Assembly (NCBI RefSeq): GCF_000196175.1
Contig: NC_005363.1
Location: forward strand, 496,001 to 560,000
Length of the DNA: 64,000 bases
From: Bdellovibrio bacteriovorus HD100
Lineage (GTDB): Bacteria; Bdellovibrionota; Bdellovibrionia; Bdellovibrionales; Bdellovibrionaceae
Direction of reading: 5' to 3'
The notes under the pieces are model-generated. The model was not told the DNA's origin. It made no database searches and saw only the letters and a list, made by a program, of their open reading frames with translations. Numbering within the stretch: position 1 is the first letter of the stretch; every line of letters begins with the position of its first letter. A program made the position numbers and the translations under genes. This document shows positions 1-7,017 of this stretch, in pieces.

Positions 1-650
1 ACCAGACCCAAAAGGAGCCAGGGACGGCTTCGGGTCTGAATGCTTATTCTCCAAATGGAGTGCAGGTCGGTTTGGGTGTGCGTACAGCAGGCGTGCAAAA
101 GGATTTTGCCGGCGGCCAGGCGCAGATCACCAAGAATCCTCTGGATCTGCAAATTGAAGGTTCCGGTTTCTTCCAGGTGCTGACGGCGGATGGTGAAACA
201 GCGTATACCCGTGACGGCGCCTTCAAAAAAGATCCTAACGGACGTCTGGTCGACAAAAACGGAAATACCCTGCAGCCGGAAATCACCGTGCCGGCCAACG
301 TTTCCGGTATCGAGGTGGCACCCACAGGCGAAGTGCGTGTGATCACGGGTCTGAATGATGTACCTCAGACGATTGGTCAAATTGATGTGGTGAACTTTGT
401 GAATCCGGCGGGCTTGAAAGCCATGGGTAAGAATCTGTTCACGCAGACTCCGTCCAGCGGTCAGGCGATTGCCTCCCGTCCGGGTCTGAATGGCACAGGC
501 TATCTGGCACAAGGGCAGCTGGAATCCAGCAACGTGAACATTGTGGATGAGATGGTCAATATGATCACTGCCCAGCGTGCGATGGAAACCAACTCCAAAG
601 TGATGCAGGCGTCCGATCAGATGCTTCAAGCCATTAACAATCTGAGATAA
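1..650 (+). CDS. flgG: FlgG, flagellar distal rod protein (5' partial)
   Basis: This is the C-terminal part of the distal rod protein of the flagellar basal body. The reading frame is open from base 3 to the TAA at 648-650, so the gene starts upstream of the window. The visible part shows the FlgG/FlgE-family core (a DLQIEGSGFFQV stretch followed by YTRDGAF) and the typical C-terminal coiled segment with SSNVNIVDEMVNMITAQRA and a MLQAINNL ending, which packs in the rod. It is followed after 3 bases by flgA, which fits the common flgG-flgA-flgH-flgI order. FlgF and FlgE are less likely because the C-terminus and the neighbours match FlgG. Confidence 0.95.
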   Translation, partial: QTQKEPGTASGLNAYSPNGVQVGLGVRTAGVQKDFAGGQAQITKNPLDLQIEGSGFFQVLTADGETAYTRDGAFKKDPNGRLVDKNGNTLQPEITVPANVSGIEVAPTGEVRVITGLNDVPQTIGQIDVVNFVNPAGLKAMGKNLFTQTPSSGQAIASRPGLNGTGYLAQGQLESSNVNIVDEMVNMITAQRAMETNSKVMQASDQMLQAINNLR

Positions 651-653
651 TTG

Positions 654-1583
654 ATGAAGAAGATTTTCTTGCTCGCATTTCTGGTAAGTCTTCAGGCCTT
701 CGCTAGGCCTGAGATCTCTATTCCTTCCAGTGTGGAGATTTCCCAGCGTGAGCTTTTGCGTCTGGGTGACATTGCGACCGTCACGGGCGGCACCGAAGAG
801 CTGGTGAATGCTCTGGATGCTGTGGTTCTGCGCGAGGACTGCCGGGAATTGTTGTTAAGCCAGCATTTGAATTCCAGCGAAATTCTGGTGAAGATGCGTG
901 CGGCATTGAACAGTCAGGAAAATCTGCGTCGTCTGAATCCTCAATTCAAGGTGCCTTCCCAGGTGCAGGTGACTTTTGCTGCCACGCCGGTGTCGCGCCA
1001 GGAAGTTGAGAGAAAAGTTCATAATATTCTAAAAGCGCGCTGCAATGAGTGTGAATATCAGATCAGCATCCAAAGCACGCCACGTCCGGCGTCAAAGCTG
1101 TGGGATCTTGATTTCACTCAGCTTTCCGCCAAGGGCGGCTTTTTGCTGCCACTTCGCGATGGCGATCAGCGCCAGATCAAATGGATTTCCGGCACAATTC
1201 GCGTTTCAAAATTAACCCCTGTAACGACCCGTTTGATCTTACAAGGAGAGAGAGTTCAAGCAGATGACCTGCGCATGTCCATGACGGACGTGACTTTTGC
1301 CAAGGATGGCAGTTTGCGCATGGAGGATATCCAGGGTCAGATGGCAGCTCGCTCACTTCCCGTTGGAAGCACCGTATGGGCTTCTGATCTCAAACGTGAA
1401 CCGGCAGCTAAGAAGGGACAGATCGTTAAAGCTTTGCTTGGCGATGACAGTTTCGAGATCTCCGTCAACATGATGGCGGAGGACAGTGGCTTTGTTGGGG
1501 ATCTTATCAAGGTAAAAAATCTGGAAACCCAAAAAGTTCTGTCCGGTCTGGTCACTGAAAAAGGTGTGGTGAAGTTGCAATGA
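654..1583 (+). CDS. flgA: FlgA, P-ring assembly chaperone
   Basis: FlgA is a periplasmic chaperone that helps FlgI polymerise into the P ring. The product of about 309 residues begins with a signal peptide (MKKIFLLAFLVSLQAFA) and ends with the SAF-type region seen in FlgA proteins (VTTRLILQGERVQADDLRM, then GSTVWASDL, KGQIVKALLGDDSFEISV and a final GLVTEKGVVKL). An in-frame TTG lies 3 bases upstream, but ATG at 654 gives the normal signal peptide start. The middle part (residues about 30-190) is longer than in enteric FlgA. The gene overlaps flgH by 4 bases, which suggests translational coupling. Confidence 0.93.
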   Translation: MKKIFLLAFLVSLQAFARPEISIPSSVEISQRELLRLGDIATVTGGTEELVNALDAVVLREDCRELLLSQHLNSSEILVKMRAALNSQENLRRLNPQFKVPSQVQVTFAATPVSRQEVERKVHNILKARCNECEYQISIQSTPRPASKLWDLDFTQLSAKGGFLLPLRDGDQRQIKWISGTIRVSKLTPVTTRLILQGERVQADDLRMSMTDVTFAKDGSLRMEDIQGQMAARSLPVGSTVWASDLKREPAAKKGQIVKALLGDDSFEISVNMMAEDSGFVGDLIKVKNLETQKVLSGLVTEKGVVKLQ

Positions 1584-2332
1584 TGAAGATGATTTCTTCT
1601 TTCTCAGTTTTGGTTTTGATGGTGTTCACTGCAGGTTGCGCAACCATGCAGGATTTCATGGCGTCTTTGGACGGCCCGAAAGAGGCACCGGCGCTGAAGG
1701 ATATCAACACGGCGCCAAGATATTCTGACAACCAGAACATGGGTGTGCCGACGGATCGTCAGTACAAACGCATGACGAAAAACCGCATGGAAGAAGAATC
1801 CGACCTGGGCGCCAACGCCGGATCCATGTGGGTGATGGAAGGCCAGGGGGCTTACCTGTTTGCGCAAAACAAAATGCGCAAAGAAGGGGACCTGTTGAAT
1901 GTGACCTTGGATGGTCCGGCCAAAAAACAGGTCGACACCAAAGTGTCAGTGATCAAAAAACTTTTGAAGCAGCTGGAAGAGCAGCAGCAACAGCAGTTGA
2001 ACAACTCTTTGGTGCAAAATGGGGATGAGGCCTCCCGTGCCCCGGCTTCGGCCGAAGCGGCAAAAAAACCGGAACCTGCCAAAGTGGAGGAAAAGGATGA
2101 CGGCGCCGCTGATGTGGCGAACATCCCAACCCGTATCGTTGAAAAAATGGCCGATGGCAACTATCGCATCAAAGGTCAGCAGCCGTTCATGATCGGCAAG
2201 CGTGAATACAAAGTCATCGTGACGGGGTTGATCCGTCCGGAGGACTTCAATGATGCGGGCATCAACTCGGATAAACTTCTGGATCCACAGTACGATGTGG
2301 TTTCTTTAAGAAAGACAAAGAGCAATGAATAA
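1580..2332 (+). CDS. flgH: FlgH, flagellar L-ring lipoprotein
   Basis: FlgH forms the outer-membrane L ring around the flagellar rod. The 250-residue product has a lipobox (FTAGC, Cys about residue 20). It has the FlgH core GSMWVMEGQGAYLF followed by KMRKEGDLLNVTLDG, and a C-terminal GLIRPEDFN with YDVVSLRKTKSNE where family members end. A low-complexity stretch at residues about 130-180 (five Gln in a row, then Ala/Glu/Lys-rich) interrupts the core; it is not typical of enteric FlgH and may be a surface loop. The start overlaps the flgA stop and the end overlaps flgI by 8 bases. Confidence 0.93.
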   Translation: MMKMISSFSVLVLMVFTAGCATMQDFMASLDGPKEAPALKDINTAPRYSDNQNMGVPTDRQYKRMTKNRMEEESDLGANAGSMWVMEGQGAYLFAQNKMRKEGDLLNVTLDGPAKKQVDTKVSVIKKLLKQLEEQQQQQLNNSLVQNGDEASRAPASAEAAKKPEPAKVEEKDDGAADVANIPTRIVEKMADGNYRIKGQQPFMIGKREYKVIVTGLIRPEDFNDAGINSDKLLDPQYDVVSLRKTKSNE

Positions 2333-3332
2333 AATCACAAACTTTCTGATTCTTTCCGCTGTCTTGTTTTTCTCTTTGATCGAATCGGCCAACGCCGCCC
2401 GCTTGAAGGACATCGCCAGCATTCGTGGCGTGCGTGAAAATCAGCTGATTGGCTACGGCATCGTCGTGGGCCTTAAAGGCACCGGCGATGGCAAGAATGA
2501 ATTTATGAGCAAGAGCATGGTGCGTATGCTCGACAAGCTGGGAATGAAACTTGATAACGTCGATTTTGCCAGCAAAAACGTGGCGGCGGTGATCGTGACG
2601 GCGACCATGCCGGCATTCGGTAAAGCCGGAAATCCGATTGACATCAATGTCAGTGCAATCGGTGAAGCGTCTTCCTTGCAGGGGGGGACTCTGCTGCAGA
2701 CCCCTTTGCGCGCTGCCAATGAGCAGGTGTTTGCCGTGGCTCAGGGAAGTATCGTGATTGGTGGTGATGGCAAAGATTCACACACCACTGCGGGCCGTAT
2801 CCCGAATGGAGCGACGATTGAACGTGATATGACAGCGGATTTTTCTTCAAGAAAGATGTACCGCCTGACTTTGATCAATCCGGATTTCACGACGGCAGCG
2901 CGCTCTGTGCTGACCATCAATAAAGAGCTGGGGGGTCACTATGCTTCAGCAAAGGATTCCGGCACGATTGATATCATCACACCGTTTGCATATGAGAATC
3001 GCGGTGTGGAGCTTTTGGCGACGATTGAATCTATTGAGATCAATCCCGACATGAAAGCGCGTGTTGTGGTGAATGAAAAAACAGGAACGATTGTTATCGG
3101 TGACAAAGTGAAGATCTCACGCGTTGCTATCTCACACGGAGCACTGTCGGTGAAAGTGGGCGATGGCAAAAAAGGTGCGGAAGAAAAAGTGGCGGTTCTC
3201 GACAGTGGTGTCAGCGTCGGTGAACTGGTCCAGGCACTTAACAAGCTGGGAGTCTCGCCGAAGGACCTGATTACAATACTTCAGTCCATAAAATCAGCTG
3301 GAGCTTTGCACGGGGAACTCGAAGTTTTATGA
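2325..3332 (+). CDS. flgI: FlgI, flagellar P-ring protein
   Basis: FlgI forms the periplasmic P ring, the peptidoglycan-level bushing of the flagellum. The 335-residue product is somewhat shorter than typical FlgI but complete. It has a signal peptide ending near ESANAA, the family signature RLKDIASIRGVRENQLIGYGIVVGL at the mature N-terminus, and conserved blocks GGTLLQTPLRAANEQVFAVAQG, NGATIERD and VVVNEKTGTIVIG. Its C-terminus (LVQALNKLGVSPKDLITILQSIKSAGALHGELEVL) is also typical. It is translationally coupled to flgH and is followed by a 309-base gap containing a structured RNA region. Confidence 0.96.
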   Translation: MNKITNFLILSAVLFFSLIESANAARLKDIASIRGVRENQLIGYGIVVGLKGTGDGKNEFMSKSMVRMLDKLGMKLDNVDFASKNVAAVIVTATMPAFGKAGNPIDINVSAIGEASSLQGGTLLQTPLRAANEQVFAVAQGSIVIGGDGKDSHTTAGRIPNGATIERDMTADFSSRKMYRLTLINPDFTTAARSVLTINKELGGHYASAKDSGTIDIITPFAYENRGVELLATIESIEINPDMKARVVVNEKTGTIVIGDKVKISRVAISHGALSVKVGDGKKGAEEKVAVLDSGVSVGELVQALNKLGVSPKDLITILQSIKSAGALHGELEVL

Positions 3333-3379
3333 GATTTCTGTTTCAGAATGACACAGCATTTAATACAATCAAAGTTATA

Positions 3380-3625
3380 GTTTCAGACACATGGACGTGT
3401 TTGAAACGCGGGGAGGGTGAGAAAGAGATCGCGAACCATGGAAGGTCAAGAGTCAAAAGTTTCTCGCAGGAAACAGGAGCAATAGGTCAGCAGAGATCAC
3501 GGAGTGATCAACACGAGCCGAAGCTACACTCTCAGAATCGAGTGCAGGATGCACATGATTCTCCGACTCTAACTCCCCTTTTTTTCTCTTTCAAAAAAGG
3601 TACATCCGTACCTTTTTCTTTTTTG
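3380..3625 (+). ncRNA. Candidate structured RNA between flgI and flgJ
   Basis: The 309 bases between flgI and the next gene hold no convincing protein gene but are rich in hairpins. An 11-bp stem lies at 3380-3390/3397-3407 (one G-T pair), a 6-bp stem GATCAC/GTGATC at 3495-3509, and a nested stem AGAATC..GTGCA/TGCAC..GATTCT at 3534-3562. A strong terminator ends it at 3593-3625. The order hairpins, terminator, gene could be a riboswitch or attenuator controlling the downstream flgJ-like gene, or a stand-alone small RNA made by processing of the flgI transcript. I could not match it to a known riboswitch consensus, including c-di-GMP-I. Confidence 0.45.
3593..3625 (+). terminator. Intrinsic terminator upstream of flgJ-like gene
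   Basis: A perfect 10-bp stem (AAAAAGGTAC, loop ATCC, GTACCTTTTT) is followed by a C and a T-run. It lies 17 bases upstream of the next start codon, so it would end transcription from flgI unless antitermination or a promoter downstream of it serves the flgJ-like gene. Confidence 0.75.
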
Positions 3626-3641
3626 ATCTAGGAGTCTCGCA

Positions 3642-4349
3642 ATGAGCGATGTGGGATCCGGCGGTTTTAAACCCCTTGGCAATCGTATGATGGGGCGGCC
3701 TGAACAAAAGGCGCCCGAGCAGAAGCTGCGCGAAGTTTCTGATATGTACGAAAAACATTTCCTGCGGGAGATGATGAAAGCCATGCGTTCCACCGTCAAA
3801 GAAGGCGGCTTCATTCAGTCCAATCAGGCTGAAAAAATTTTCCGTGAACAGCTTGATGACCAGTATGTAGAAAAGTGGGGCGAGCGCGGCGGTATCGGTT
3901 TGTCCAACATGATCTATGATCAGCTGATGAACAAGTTCGGTGTGGCCATGGGTGTGCGTGCACCTGTCACAAAGCCTGTTGGACCTTTGGCCATGGATGA
4001 AAAAAGCAACCTGGCTTTGAAGCCGTTCCAGCACCCGGGAAAGAAGCAGGCCCTGTCTTACCGATTCGACACTGAATCGGCCCCAGGAGCGGCTTCCGAG
4101 GTGAAGGCTCCCTGGGATGGCGTGCTTCTTGGCAAGCGCAGTTTGGCCGATGACCAGACCCTGGTCGAGATCGGTCACGACAATGGTCTAAAGAGTCAGA
4201 TGGTTTTCAAAGGCGGACTGTCAAAAGTTTCGACAGGGGAAAAACTGCAAGCTGGCGACACCCTTGGGTTTTTGAGTCCAGAGGCGAAATCACTGTACTG
4301 GACGATTGAACCCCAGAGTGAACCTAGACCAGAAACTGTCTCAGAATGA
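3642..4349 (+). CDS. flgJ: FlgJ-like rod-binding protein with degenerate LytM-like domain
   Basis: The N-terminal part (residues about 28-100) is a rod-binding domain as in FlgJ: EVSDMYEKHFLREMMKAMR, then IFREQLDDQYVEKWGERGGIGLSNMIYDQL. FlgJ caps the growing rod. In enteric FlgJ the C-terminus is a muramidase; here residues about 153-224 instead look like an M23/LytM beta-sheet fold (VKAPWDGVLLG, LVEIGHDNG, VSTGEKLQAGDTLGFLSPE, LYWTIE). The second zinc-binding HxH of active M23 enzymes is replaced by SLYWTIE, so the domain is probably not catalytic. The position between flgI and flgM fits FlgJ. The start at ATG 3642 has a TAGGAG site just upstream. Confidence 0.82.
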   Translation: MSDVGSGGFKPLGNRMMGRPEQKAPEQKLREVSDMYEKHFLREMMKAMRSTVKEGGFIQSNQAEKIFREQLDDQYVEKWGERGGIGLSNMIYDQLMNKFGVAMGVRAPVTKPVGPLAMDEKSNLALKPFQHPGKKQALSYRFDTESAPGAASEVKAPWDGVLLGKRSLADDQTLVEIGHDNGLKSQMVFKGGLSKVSTGEKLQAGDTLGFLSPEAKSLYWTIEPQSEPRPETVSE

Positions 4350-4350
4350 T

Positions 4351-4379
4351 TTGGTGTAATTGTCCCATTGTGATACTAT
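4351..4379 (+). promoter_or_regulatory. Putative sigma-70-type promoter of flgM
   Basis: TTGGTG at 4351-4356 and TACTAT at 4374-4379 are separated by 17 bases. A start near 4386 would give a leader of about 45 bases carrying the 4391-4412 hairpin before flgM. Confidence 0.45.
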
Positions 4380-4390
4380 GAACAGAATAG

Positions 4391-4412
4391 AAGAGTGTGT
4401 TTTTACACTCTT
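4391..4412 (+). promoter_or_regulatory. Hairpin in the flgM leader
   Basis: A perfect 8-bp inverted repeat (AAGAGTGT, loop GTTTTT, ACACTCTT) lies between the putative promoter and the ribosome-binding site of flgM. It has no following T-run, so it is more likely a leader structure or protein site than a terminator. Confidence 0.4.
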
Positions 4413-4429
4413 GACGGAGGAGGATCTCG

Positions 4430-4759
4430 ATGAAGATCACGCACAATAAAGTCGGTCAAAATTTGAATCTTACTGATTCTTCCAGAGCTGACAACGCCGC
4501 TGGTATCAAAGGCAAAGCGGACAATATCGGCGCGGCGAAAGCTGATGTTCTGACTTCCTCCAATCTTGGCGAATCTTCTCGCGTGGAACTTTCTCCTCGT
4601 GCACAAGAAGCAAAACGCATCAAGGAACTTGCATTGGCAACTCCGGATGTTGATGAAGCTAAAGTTGCAAAATTCCGTGCCTTGATTGACGAAGGCAAAT
4701 ACAAAGTTGACGCCAAAGCCATCGCCGACAAAATGGTCGACGAACATTTGGAATTTTAG
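4430..4759 (+). CDS. flgM: FlgM, anti-sigma-28 factor
   Basis: FlgM binds the flagellar sigma factor FliA until the hook is complete, then is exported. The 109-residue product is of family size. Its N-terminal half is polar and likely unfolded; its C-terminal half has the FlgM pattern (SSRVELSPRAQEAKRIKELALATPDVDEAKVAKFRALIDEGKYKVDAKAIADKMVDEHLEF), a region that in the family contacts sigma-28. A strong GGAGGAGG site precedes ATG 4430. It sits directly upstream of flgN, flgK and flgL, the usual late-gene arrangement. It is followed immediately by a dispersed double-hairpin repeat. Confidence 0.93.
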   Translation: MKITHNKVGQNLNLTDSSRADNAAGIKGKADNIGAAKADVLTSSNLGESSRVELSPRAQEAKRIKELALATPDVDEAKVAKFRALIDEGKYKVDAKAIADKMVDEHLEF

Positions 4760-4761
4760 TC

Positions 4762-4814
4762 GCCGCCTCAGCGGGCAGAGCTGAAGCGCGCACAGCGCGC
4801 GTAAGCTGAAGCAG
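4762..4814 (+). repeat. Double-hairpin intergenic repeat, copy A
   Basis: This element begins 3 bases after the flgM stop. It reads hairpin 1 (CCGC/GCGG at 4763-4774), GCAGAG, CTGAAG, hairpin 2 (GCGCGC ACA GCGCGC at 4786-4800), GTAA, GCTGAAGCAG. The same layout occurs at 5423-5515, 6956-7006 and 18451-18504 with different stem sequences. A further hairpin (AACTCC/GGAGTT, 4818-4838) follows before flgN. Confidence 0.75.
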
Positions 4815-4899
4815 CTCAACTCCAGCGAAGCCGGAGTTTAAAAAAAGCTGCCTCGAACATAAATCTTAACCGCCCACGGCGGCATCAAGGATGATGAAG

Positions 4900-5412
4900 A
4901 TGATGGATGCAACAGTCGAAAGAGCGTTTCACAAGTTAGAATCTAATCTCGAAGAACTTACCAAAATCTACCGTTCACTGCTGGATATCGTTCGCAAAGA
5001 AAAAGAAATTCTTTTGAAGGCGGATCGTGAAGCATTGGATGAAAGCAACAAACTGAAAGAAGAGTTGCTGTTCAAACTGCGCGCTCAGGATTCCCTGCGT
5101 TCCCGTTATGCGATGGAACTGGCGACTTTGATTGGTGCGGATGTTGAAAATCCACGTTTGCTGGAGCTTGCACAGAAACTTGCAGGCACTCCAGCCGCAG
5201 ACCGTTTGCGCACGCAGCCCGCGGCGCTGGACATTTTGATCAAACGCATCCCTGAAATTAACAAAGATAACGAAGAATACACAAAGTCCGCTCTGTTGAC
5301 ATTGAACGGCGCTTTGAACAATATCAAAGAGCACGCTTTCCGGCAAGAAAACTTACGGAGGCAAAGGCCAGGTAAAACAAGGCCCACAAGTCGCAGGCAA
5401 CTTCGTATCTAA
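4900..5412 (+). CDS. flgN: FlgN, flagellar export chaperone (3' end frameshifted)
   Basis: FlgN is a cytoplasmic chaperone that escorts FlgK and FlgL to the flagellar export gate; both substrates are encoded just downstream. The helical N-terminal part is intact. The tail in this frame (after NNIKEHAFRQ) is basic and unlike the family. In the next frame the same DNA reads TLSGKKTYGGKGQ, then GNFVSKEA and a stop at 5420-5422, which is a normal FlgN ending. A single extra base near 5330-5336 (aaagagcacg instead of aaagacacg or aaagagacg) would explain this. It may be a sequencing error or a real frameshift affecting the FlhA-interacting tail. ATG at 4891, 4894, 4900 and 4903 are all possible starts; 4900 is best spaced from AAGG. 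Confidence 0.85.
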   Translation: MMDATVERAFHKLESNLEELTKIYRSLLDIVRKEKEILLKADREALDESNKLKEELLFKLRAQDSLRSRYAMELATLIGADVENPRLLELAQKLAGTPAADRLRTQPAALDILIKRIPEINKDNEEYTKSALLTLNGALNNIKEHAFRQENLRRQRPGKTRPTSRRQLRI

Positions 5413-5422
5413 GGAAGCTTAA

Positions 5423-5515
5423 GGGGCGCGAGCCCGCAGAGTCCCGGCTTGACCGGGCAGAGCACCCGCGGAAGCGGGCAGAGCCGAAGGGGCGGAGCCC
5501 CGCAGGCTGAAGCAG
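5423..5515 (+). repeat. Double-hairpin intergenic repeat, expanded copy B
   Basis: This is the longest copy of the repeat. Three successive hairpins each end in GCAGAG: GGGC/GCCC, CCCGG CTTGA CCGGG, and CCCGC GGAA GCGGG. They are followed by CCGAAG, a fourth hairpin GGGGC GGA GCCCC, and GCAGGCTGAAGCAG. It fills most of the flgN-flgK gap and ends about 30 bases before the flgK start. Confidence 0.75.
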
Positions 5516-5545
5516 TAAACGGAACCCACCGGAGATGAGGATAGG

Positions 5546-6955
5546 ATGTCTAAAATCTCGGCTATGATGGATACGGGCAAGCGCTCTCTGATGAACTCTC
5601 AGACAGCGTTGCAAACGGTCGGTCATAACATCGCCAACAAATCGACTGAAGGTTTCTCTCGCCAGAGAGTGGAGCTTCAGACGAACACGCCTATCACTGA
5701 AGGAAATCTTCAGATCGGTATGGGTGCCCGGGCAGGGGTCGTTACCCGTGTTAACAATCCATGGCTTGAAAAACAAATCCAGCGCGAAGGCATGAGCATG
5801 GGTTTCCAGGATTCCCGTGCGGATGCTCTGAGCCGTGTAGAGCAGATTTACAATGAACAAAACAACAAGGGTTTGAATCAGTACATGACTGATTTCTTCA
5901 ACTCTTTCCGTGAACTTTCCAACAACCCTGAAAGTCTGGCTTCCCGTACGATGGTGCGTGAATCCTCTGTGGCGCTGACCAAAGATTTCGGTCGCGTGGT
6001 GGGTCAGTTGAAGGCGGTTCAGGAGGACCTTGACGGTCAGATCAAAACGACCGTCGAAGAGGTCAATCAGTTGTCCAAAGAGATCGCCTCCCTGAATGAA
6101 AAGGTTCAGATGGTTGAGGTGCAGGGCACCCCTGCCAATGACGAGCGGGACCGCCGTGATCTTTTGCTGAAAAAACTGGGCGAAAAAATCGACATTTCCT
6201 GGGCCGAAGGCAGAGACGGCATGGTGACGGTGACTGCGGGTCGTACAGCGATTCTGGTTTCCGGTATCGGCTCTTCTGAATTGAAAGCCCGTCAGACGGA
6301 TGCTCGGGACCGTGTGGAAGTTTTCTTTGAGGGCAGTGGCTCTACTTCCGCGAATATCACAGAGCAAATCACCGGGGGCCGCATTGGTGGTGCTCTGGAT
6401 GTGCGTGACAAGGTGATTGAGGATCTTTTGGGTCATGTTGATAACATGGCCTACACTTTGGCTAAAGAGGTCAATACCGCTCACATCGAGGGTTTTGATA
6501 AAAGCGGCCGTAATGGTGTTTTGTTCTTTGATATGCCAGATCAGGTCAAAGGGGCCGCATCGGTTATCGGTCTGAATAAGACCGTCTTTAACGATGTGGG
6601 AAGAATCGCGACGGGAGCCCAGCCGGGTGCTGCCGGTGATAACACCGTGGCCAACGTGATCTCGGCTTTGCAATATCGCCAGGTGATGGATGGTGGCACC
6701 TCCACATTGGATGATTACTATAGCACGCAGGTGGGTCAGATCGGTGCGGTGACCCAGCGGGCGGTGAAGGCCCAGGAGTCACAAAAGAATGTGATCTCCC
6801 AGCTGACCAATATTCGTGAAAGCATCAGCGGCGTCAGCCTTGATGAAGAAACCACGAAGATGATTGAATTCCAGAAGACTTACGATGCGTCAGCGCGTTT
6901 GATCAAAACCGCCGACGAAATGTTTGATACAGTACTGAATCTAAAACGGATGTAG
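5546..6955 (+). CDS. flgK: FlgK, hook-filament junction protein 1
   Basis: FlgK (HAP1) joins the hook to the hook-filament junction. The 469-residue product has the FlgK N-terminus (SALQTVGHNIANKSTEGFSRQRVEL-type motif, residues about 18-45), the family block LNQYMTDFFNSFRELSNNPES, GRIGGALDVRD in the middle, and the C-terminal coil GVSLDEETTKMIEFQKTYDASARLIKTADEMFDTVLNL. The length is in the normal range without extra domains. It has a GGAGATGAGGATAGG-type site before ATG 5546 and is followed at once by repeat copy C and flgL. Confidence 0.95.
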   Translation: MSKISAMMDTGKRSLMNSQTALQTVGHNIANKSTEGFSRQRVELQTNTPITEGNLQIGMGARAGVVTRVNNPWLEKQIQREGMSMGFQDSRADALSRVEQIYNEQNNKGLNQYMTDFFNSFRELSNNPESLASRTMVRESSVALTKDFGRVVGQLKAVQEDLDGQIKTTVEEVNQLSKEIASLNEKVQMVEVQGTPANDERDRRDLLLKKLGEKIDISWAEGRDGMVTVTAGRTAILVSGIGSSELKARQTDARDRVEVFFEGSGSTSANITEQITGGRIGGALDVRDKVIEDLLGHVDNMAYTLAKEVNTAHIEGFDKSGRNGVLFFDMPDQVKGAASVIGLNKTVFNDVGRIATGAQPGAAGDNTVANVISALQYRQVMDGGTSTLDDYYSTQVGQIGAVTQRAVKAQESQKNVISQLTNIRESISGVSLDEETTKMIEFQKTYDASARLIKTADEMFDTVLNLKRM

Positions 6956-7006
6956 CCGCCCTAGCGGGCAGAGCTGAAGCGGCGGCAGCCGCGTAAGCTG
7001 AAGCAG
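6956..7006 (+). repeat. Double-hairpin intergenic repeat, copy C
   Basis: This copy starts directly after the flgK stop. It has hairpin CCGC/GCGG, then GCAGAG, CTGAAG, hairpin GCGGC GGCA GCCGC, GTAA and GCTGAAGCAG. Only 11 bases separate it from the flgL start, so the ribosome-binding site (ATAAGGA) lies at its edge. Confidence 0.75.
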
Positions 7007-7017
7007 ATAAGGAATAG

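Noticed and set aside
3329-3631. Open frame of 100 codons filling the flgI-flgJ gap
   Set aside because: It runs through several hairpins and a perfect terminator and its product has no family resemblance; a structured RNA explains the gap better.
5324-6673. Open frame of 449 codons on the - strand opposite flgK
   Set aside because: It lies entirely against flgN/flgK, has no recognisable domain and mirrors their codon pattern; flgK is certain.
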